Positions 60,942-64,000 of a stretch of DNA of 64,000 nt are shown in pieces. The DNA lies in assembly GCF_026191675.1 (NCBI RefSeq), contig NZ_JAKRRY010000031.1:1-64000 (forward strand). The letters are read 5' to 3'. Made by a program: the position numbers and the translations under genes. The notes below the pieces were generated by a model. The model saw nothing but the letters and a program-made list of their open reading frames with translations, was not told where the DNA came from and searched no databases. The DNA is from Vibrio qingdaonensis (lineage in GTDB: Bacteria; Pseudomonadota; Gammaproteobacteria; Enterobacterales; Vibrionaceae). Every line of letters begins with the position of its first letter. Position 1 is the stretch's first letter.

Positions 60942-62132
60942 ATGTTTGAAAAAGTTGTAGCTGCACCCGCTGACCCTATACTTGGCCTCACTGAAGAGTT
61001 TAAAAAAGACACTCGTGCAGAAAAAATTAACCTCGGCGTTGGTATCTACAAAAATGAGCAAGGCCAAACCCCTGTTCTTGCGACAGTAAAAAAAGCTGAA
61101 GCAGCATTGCTAGAAAATGAAAAAACAAAATCTTACCTGACGATTGAAGGCACCGCTGAGTATGGTTTAGCTGTACAAAAACTGCTATTCGGTGCTGATT
61201 CAGCGATAGTTAGCGAAAAATTGGCAAAAACCGCACAAGCTCCGGGTGGCACTGGCGCACTTCGCGTGGCTGGCGAGTTTATTAAACGCCAACTTAGCAG
61301 CGCTAAGATCTGGATCAGCAATCCAACATGGGCGAACCACAACGGCGTATTTGCTGCTGCAGGTATTGAAACGGCTCAATACCGCTACTACAACTCAGAA
61401 ACAAAAGACAAAGACTTCGCAGGCATGGTGGCTGATTTAGAGCAAGCCGCTGCAGGCGACATTGTTTTGCTGCATGGCTGCTGCCACAACCCAACTGGCA
61501 TCGACCCTACTCCAGCTGAGTGGGAGCAATTAGCAAAACTGGTAGCGGACAAAGGTCTGATCCCATTATTCGACTTTGCATACCAAGGCTTTGCAAAAGG
61601 CGTTGAAGAGGATGCACAAGGCCTGCGCACCTTTGCTAAATACAATAAAGAAATTCTCGTCGCGAGTTCATTTTCAAAGAACTTCGGTCTGTACAATGAG
61701 CGTGTAGGCGCCTTCACGTTAGTTGCCGCTTCTGAAGAAATCGCAACGACAGCCTTCTCACAAGTAAAAGGCATCATTCGCTCAATCTATTCTAACCCAC
61801 CCGCTCACGGCGCTGCGGTTGTCACATACATTCTTAACGATGAAGCGCTTCGTGCGGAATGGGAAAACGAAGTCGCTGAAATGCGTGATCGTATTCAAGA
61901 AATGCGTGGCCTGTTTGTTGAGACACTAAAAACAGAAGGTGTGGATGCCGACTTTAGCTTTATCGAGCGCCAAAATGGCATGTTCTCTTTCTCTGGCCTG
62001 TCTAAAGAGCAAGTAAACCGTTTGAAAGACGAATTTGCTATCTACATTGTTGGCTCTGGACGTATCAGTGTTGCGGGTATGACAAAGTCTAACATGACAC
62101 CATTATGTAAAGGCATCGCAGCCGTTTTATAA
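60942..62132 (+). CDS. aspC: aspartate aminotransferase
   Basis: 396 aa from MFEKVVAAPADPILGLTEEF (ATG 60942), the family length. The PLP-binding Lys is Lys246 in SSFSKNFGLYNERVG. CCHNPTGIDPT and the C-terminal GSGRISVAGM (substrate-carboxylate Arg) are conserved. It exchanges amino groups between aspartate and 2-oxoglutarate, and its AspC/TyrB group also acts on aromatic amino acids. It is monocistronic. Confidence 0.95.
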   Translation: MFEKVVAAPADPILGLTEEFKKDTRAEKINLGVGIYKNEQGQTPVLATVKKAEAALLENEKTKSYLTIEGTAEYGLAVQKLLFGADSAIVSEKLAKTAQAPGGTGALRVAGEFIKRQLSSAKIWISNPTWANHNGVFAAAGIETAQYRYYNSETKDKDFAGMVADLEQAAAGDIVLLHGCCHNPTGIDPTPAEWEQLAKLVADKGLIPLFDFAYQGFAKGVEEDAQGLRTFAKYNKEILVASSFSKNFGLYNERVGAFTLVAASEEIATTAFSQVKGIIRSIYSNPPAHGAAVVTYILNDEALRAEWENEVAEMRDRIQEMRGLFVETLKTEGVDADFSFIERQNGMFSFSGLSKEQVNRLKDEFAIYIVGSGRISVAGMTKSNMTPLCKGIAAVL

Positions 62133-62230
62133 CCATATAACCCGGCACACTTAAGCGCGAGTACGCTTGTCATTTAGCGTATTCACTGGTTTAATAATCA
62201 ACGTGTTAGCGCTTGTGCTAGATAAAATAA

Positions 62231-62255
62231 AGGTCAGCTTCGGCTGACCTTTTTC
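62231..62255 (+). terminator. terminator after aspC
   Basis: The perfect stem AGGTCAGC/GCTGACCT with the very stable TTCG tetraloop is followed by TTTTTC. Confidence 0.88.
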
Positions 62256-62284
62256 GTTTCTGCGTGTACTATTAAGCCATCATG

Positions 62285-62323
62285 ATTACATTTAGATAGT
62301 ACGTAATTACATTTAAATAGTAC
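62285..62323 (+). repeat. two tandem 18-bp repeats before the DUF294 gene
   Basis: ATTACATTTAGATAGTAC and ATTACATTTAAATAGTAC occur 21 bp apart (one mismatch), ending 12 bp before the ATG. Spacing of two helical turns suggests direct-repeat operator half-sites over the promoter or leader. Confidence 0.5.
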
Positions 62324-62335
62324 CTAAGGCCGCAC

Positions 62336-64000
62336 ATGGACGCAGAACTCATAGAGATCCAACACTTTCTCGCCAGCTACCCTCCTTTTGATGAATTACC
62401 AGAAGAGACCATTTTGTACGCATCTCAGCATATTGAGATAGCCTACTATCGCCAAGATACACCCATCATACATTTTGGTGATGAGATCAATGACCTCTAT
62501 ATGGTCAGAAGTGGCGTAGTCGAGGTATACCGTCGTAAGGGCGAGCTCTACAACCGATTGGATGAAGGCGATCTCTTTGGGCAAATGGGTCTGCTAACAA
62601 ATAATAAAGTTCGCTTTCCAGCCAAGGCGGTCGAAGACACCCTTGTTTATTGCTTATCCGCAGACGTATTCCAGGAGCTCTACGACAAATTTGATTCGTT
62701 TGCCGATTTTGTTGAAGTTGAAGACAGAGTCAGGCTAAGACAAACCGTCTCCAACAATAGCAACACTAACGACCTCACCACATCAAAAGTCCGAACGCTA
62801 CTTACTGGTGAACCTGCCACCATCGATCGGCATAGAACCATTCAAGAAGCGGCAAAACAAATGGCCGACGAACAAGTCTCATCCTTACTCATTCTCAATC
62901 CGGATATCACCGAAAACGATGAAGACGATTCCTCCCCCATCGTTGGTATCATTACCGATAGAGACCTTTGTACGCGAGTATTAGCACAAAACCTAAGCCC
63001 ACAAGATGAAGTGGCTTCCGTGATGTCTACCGACCTTATTTCACTCGATCACAACGCCTATGTGTACGAAGCGATGCTTATCATGCTGCGCTATAACGTC
63101 CATCATCTACCCGTTGTAAAAAACAAAATTCCTCTTGGTGTCATCGAAACGTCCGATATCGTTCGCTACGAGTCCCAAAACTCACTACTGCTAGTGAGTA
63201 GTATCTTCCAGCAACAGTCGGTTGAGGAGCTTAAGCAGCTGTCTGATCAAGTTCGCGACAGTTTCGTTCGCTTAGTTAATGAAGACGCCAATGCACACAT
63301 GGTCGGCACGGCAATGTCGGTTATTGGCCGCAGCTTTAAACAACGTATCATTGAACTTGCTGAAGAAGAGTTAGGTCACGCCCCTATTCCTTATTGCTTC
63401 CTGGCACTTGGCTCCATGGGACGCGATGAACAACTCATGGTCACCGACCAAGACAATGCCATCATTCTTGACGACAGCTACGACGAAGAGAAACACGGCG
63501 CTTACTTTAAAGCCTTCTCGACCTTTATTTGTGATGCGCTTGCCGATTGTGGTTATACCTACTGCAGTGGTGACATTATGGCAACGAACCCGGAATGGCG
63601 CATGACGAGAAAAGAATGGGAAGCGTGCTTCTCTGATTGGATTGATGATCCAAACCCGAAAGCGTTACTCAATGCGTCGATCTTTTTCGATTTGGATGGG
63701 GTTTACGGCAAGCTCAAATGGGCAGAGCAGCTCAATAGCTTTATCGTCCGAAGAGCGAGAAGAAATAACCGTTTTCTGGCTTGCTTGGCGCGAAATGCGC
63801 TAAATCGCACGCCTCCATTAGGCTTTTTCAAAGATTTTGTGATGGAAAAGGATGGGCAGCACAACAACTCCATCAACCTAAAACGTCGCGGTACAGCGCC
63901 ATTGGCTGATTTAATACGTGTCCATGCGTTAGCGGTTGGTTCTCGTTCTACTAACTCTTTCGAGCGCTTAGATGACATCCACGACGCGGGTATACTGCCA
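62336..64000 (+). CDS. cyclic-nucleotide-binding / CBS / DUF294 nucleotidyltransferase-like protein, truncated by window end
   Basis: 555 codons are visible and the frame is open at the window end. An N-terminal cyclic nucleotide-binding fold spans about 15-125 (EINDLYMVRSGVVEVYRRKG, DEGDLFGQMGLL). Two CBS domains span about 155-285 (VGIITDRDLCTRVLAQ, YNVHHLPVVKNKIPLGVIET). DUF294 follows from about 320, with the nucleotidyltransferase-like core GSMGRDEQLMVTDQDNAI. The family resembles GlnD/protein-PII uridylyltransferase catalytic domains, but the substrate is unknown; in vibrios it is often followed by a DNA polymerase III epsilon-like exonuclease gene. AAGG precedes the ATG by seven bases. 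Confidence 0.9.
   Translation, partial: MDAELIEIQHFLASYPPFDELPEETILYASQHIEIAYYRQDTPIIHFGDEINDLYMVRSGVVEVYRRKGELYNRLDEGDLFGQMGLLTNNKVRFPAKAVEDTLVYCLSADVFQELYDKFDSFADFVEVEDRVRLRQTVSNNSNTNDLTTSKVRTLLTGEPATIDRHRTIQEAAKQMADEQVSSLLILNPDITENDEDDSSPIVGIITDRDLCTRVLAQNLSPQDEVASVMSTDLISLDHNAYVYEAMLIMLRYNVHHLPVVKNKIPLGVIETSDIVRYESQNSLLLVSSIFQQQSVEELKQLSDQVRDSFVRLVNEDANAHMVGTAMSVIGRSFKQRIIELAEEELGHAPIPYCFLALGSMGRDEQLMVTDQDNAIILDDSYDEEKHGAYFKAFSTFICDALADCGYTYCSGDIMATNPEWRMTRKEWEACFSDWIDDPNPKALLNASIFFDLDGVYGKLKWAEQLNSFIVRRARRNNRFLACLARNALNRTPPLGFFKDFVMEKDGQHNNSINLKRRGTAPLADLIRVHALAVGSRSTNSFERLDDIHDAGILP

Overview
The window is a chromosomal segment of a marine gammaproteobacterium, almost certainly a Vibrio. 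The clearest sign is the left end: a sedentary chromosomal integron whose integrase gene sits beside rplT-rpmI-infC-thrS, which is the standard Vibrio site. Other Vibrio-type signs are the triclosan-insensitive enoyl reductase FabV, the H-NOX/hybrid kinase pair, an extra RpoS-like sigma factor and several GGDEF/EAL proteins. I cannot name the species. I see no rRNA, tRNA, CRISPR array, prophage or insertion sequence.

Layout. (1) 1-3.77 kb is the integron array, read leftwards: attI, then cassettes encoding a 72-aa protein, a membrane protein, a PIN-domain protein, a RidA-family protein and an unknown, separated by attC repeats of about 125 bp. The integrase (3.78-4.74 kb, + strand) has a LexA box at its start. 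(2) 4.8-8.0 kb is the translation operon thrS-infC-rpmI-rplT on the minus strand. infC starts with ATT, and the thrS leader contains a hairpin that copies a tRNA-Thr anticodon loop. (3) 8.3-16.2 kb holds fabV, fadE with a PsrA-like TetR gene and palindromic operators, a candidate small RNA, a D,D-carboxypeptidase and a diguanylate cyclase. (4) 16.6-21.9 kb holds a Cys-rich hypothetical, a ynjBCD-ynjF-like operon and an HNH protein. (5) 21.9-26.7 kb holds gnd and zwf, with no pgl between them, and a serine deaminase.

(6) 26.8-35.1 kb is a six-gene GlpSTPQV-type glycerol ABC operon. It has a sigma-54 promoter and is divergent from an AcoR-like sigma-54 activator. (7) 35.1-41.1 kb holds ycjX-ycjF, a small membrane protein, class I fumarase and pabB. 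(8) 41.1-49.9 kb is rich in signalling genes: H-NOX and its hybrid kinase, an EAL phosphodiesterase coupled to an unknown protein with cadherin-like motifs, two tandem small paralogues, an RpoS-like sigma factor and an orphan HPt protein. (9) 49.9-53.9 kb holds a Nudix CoA pyrophosphatase, a serine transporter with a second serine deaminase, and queD. (10) 53.9-56.7 kb is a membrane glycosyltransferase operon. (11) 57-64 kb holds a chemoreceptor with a c-heme motif, asnS, a small hypothetical, aspC and a truncated DUF294/CBS/cyclic-nucleotide-domain protein.

The most notable points are the thrS anticodon mimic, the complementary ATPase degeneracy of the glycerol transporter with its sigma-54 control region, the EAL/unknown-protein operon next to the NO-sensing pair, the candidate small RNA at 13.3-13.46 kb, and the missing pgl.
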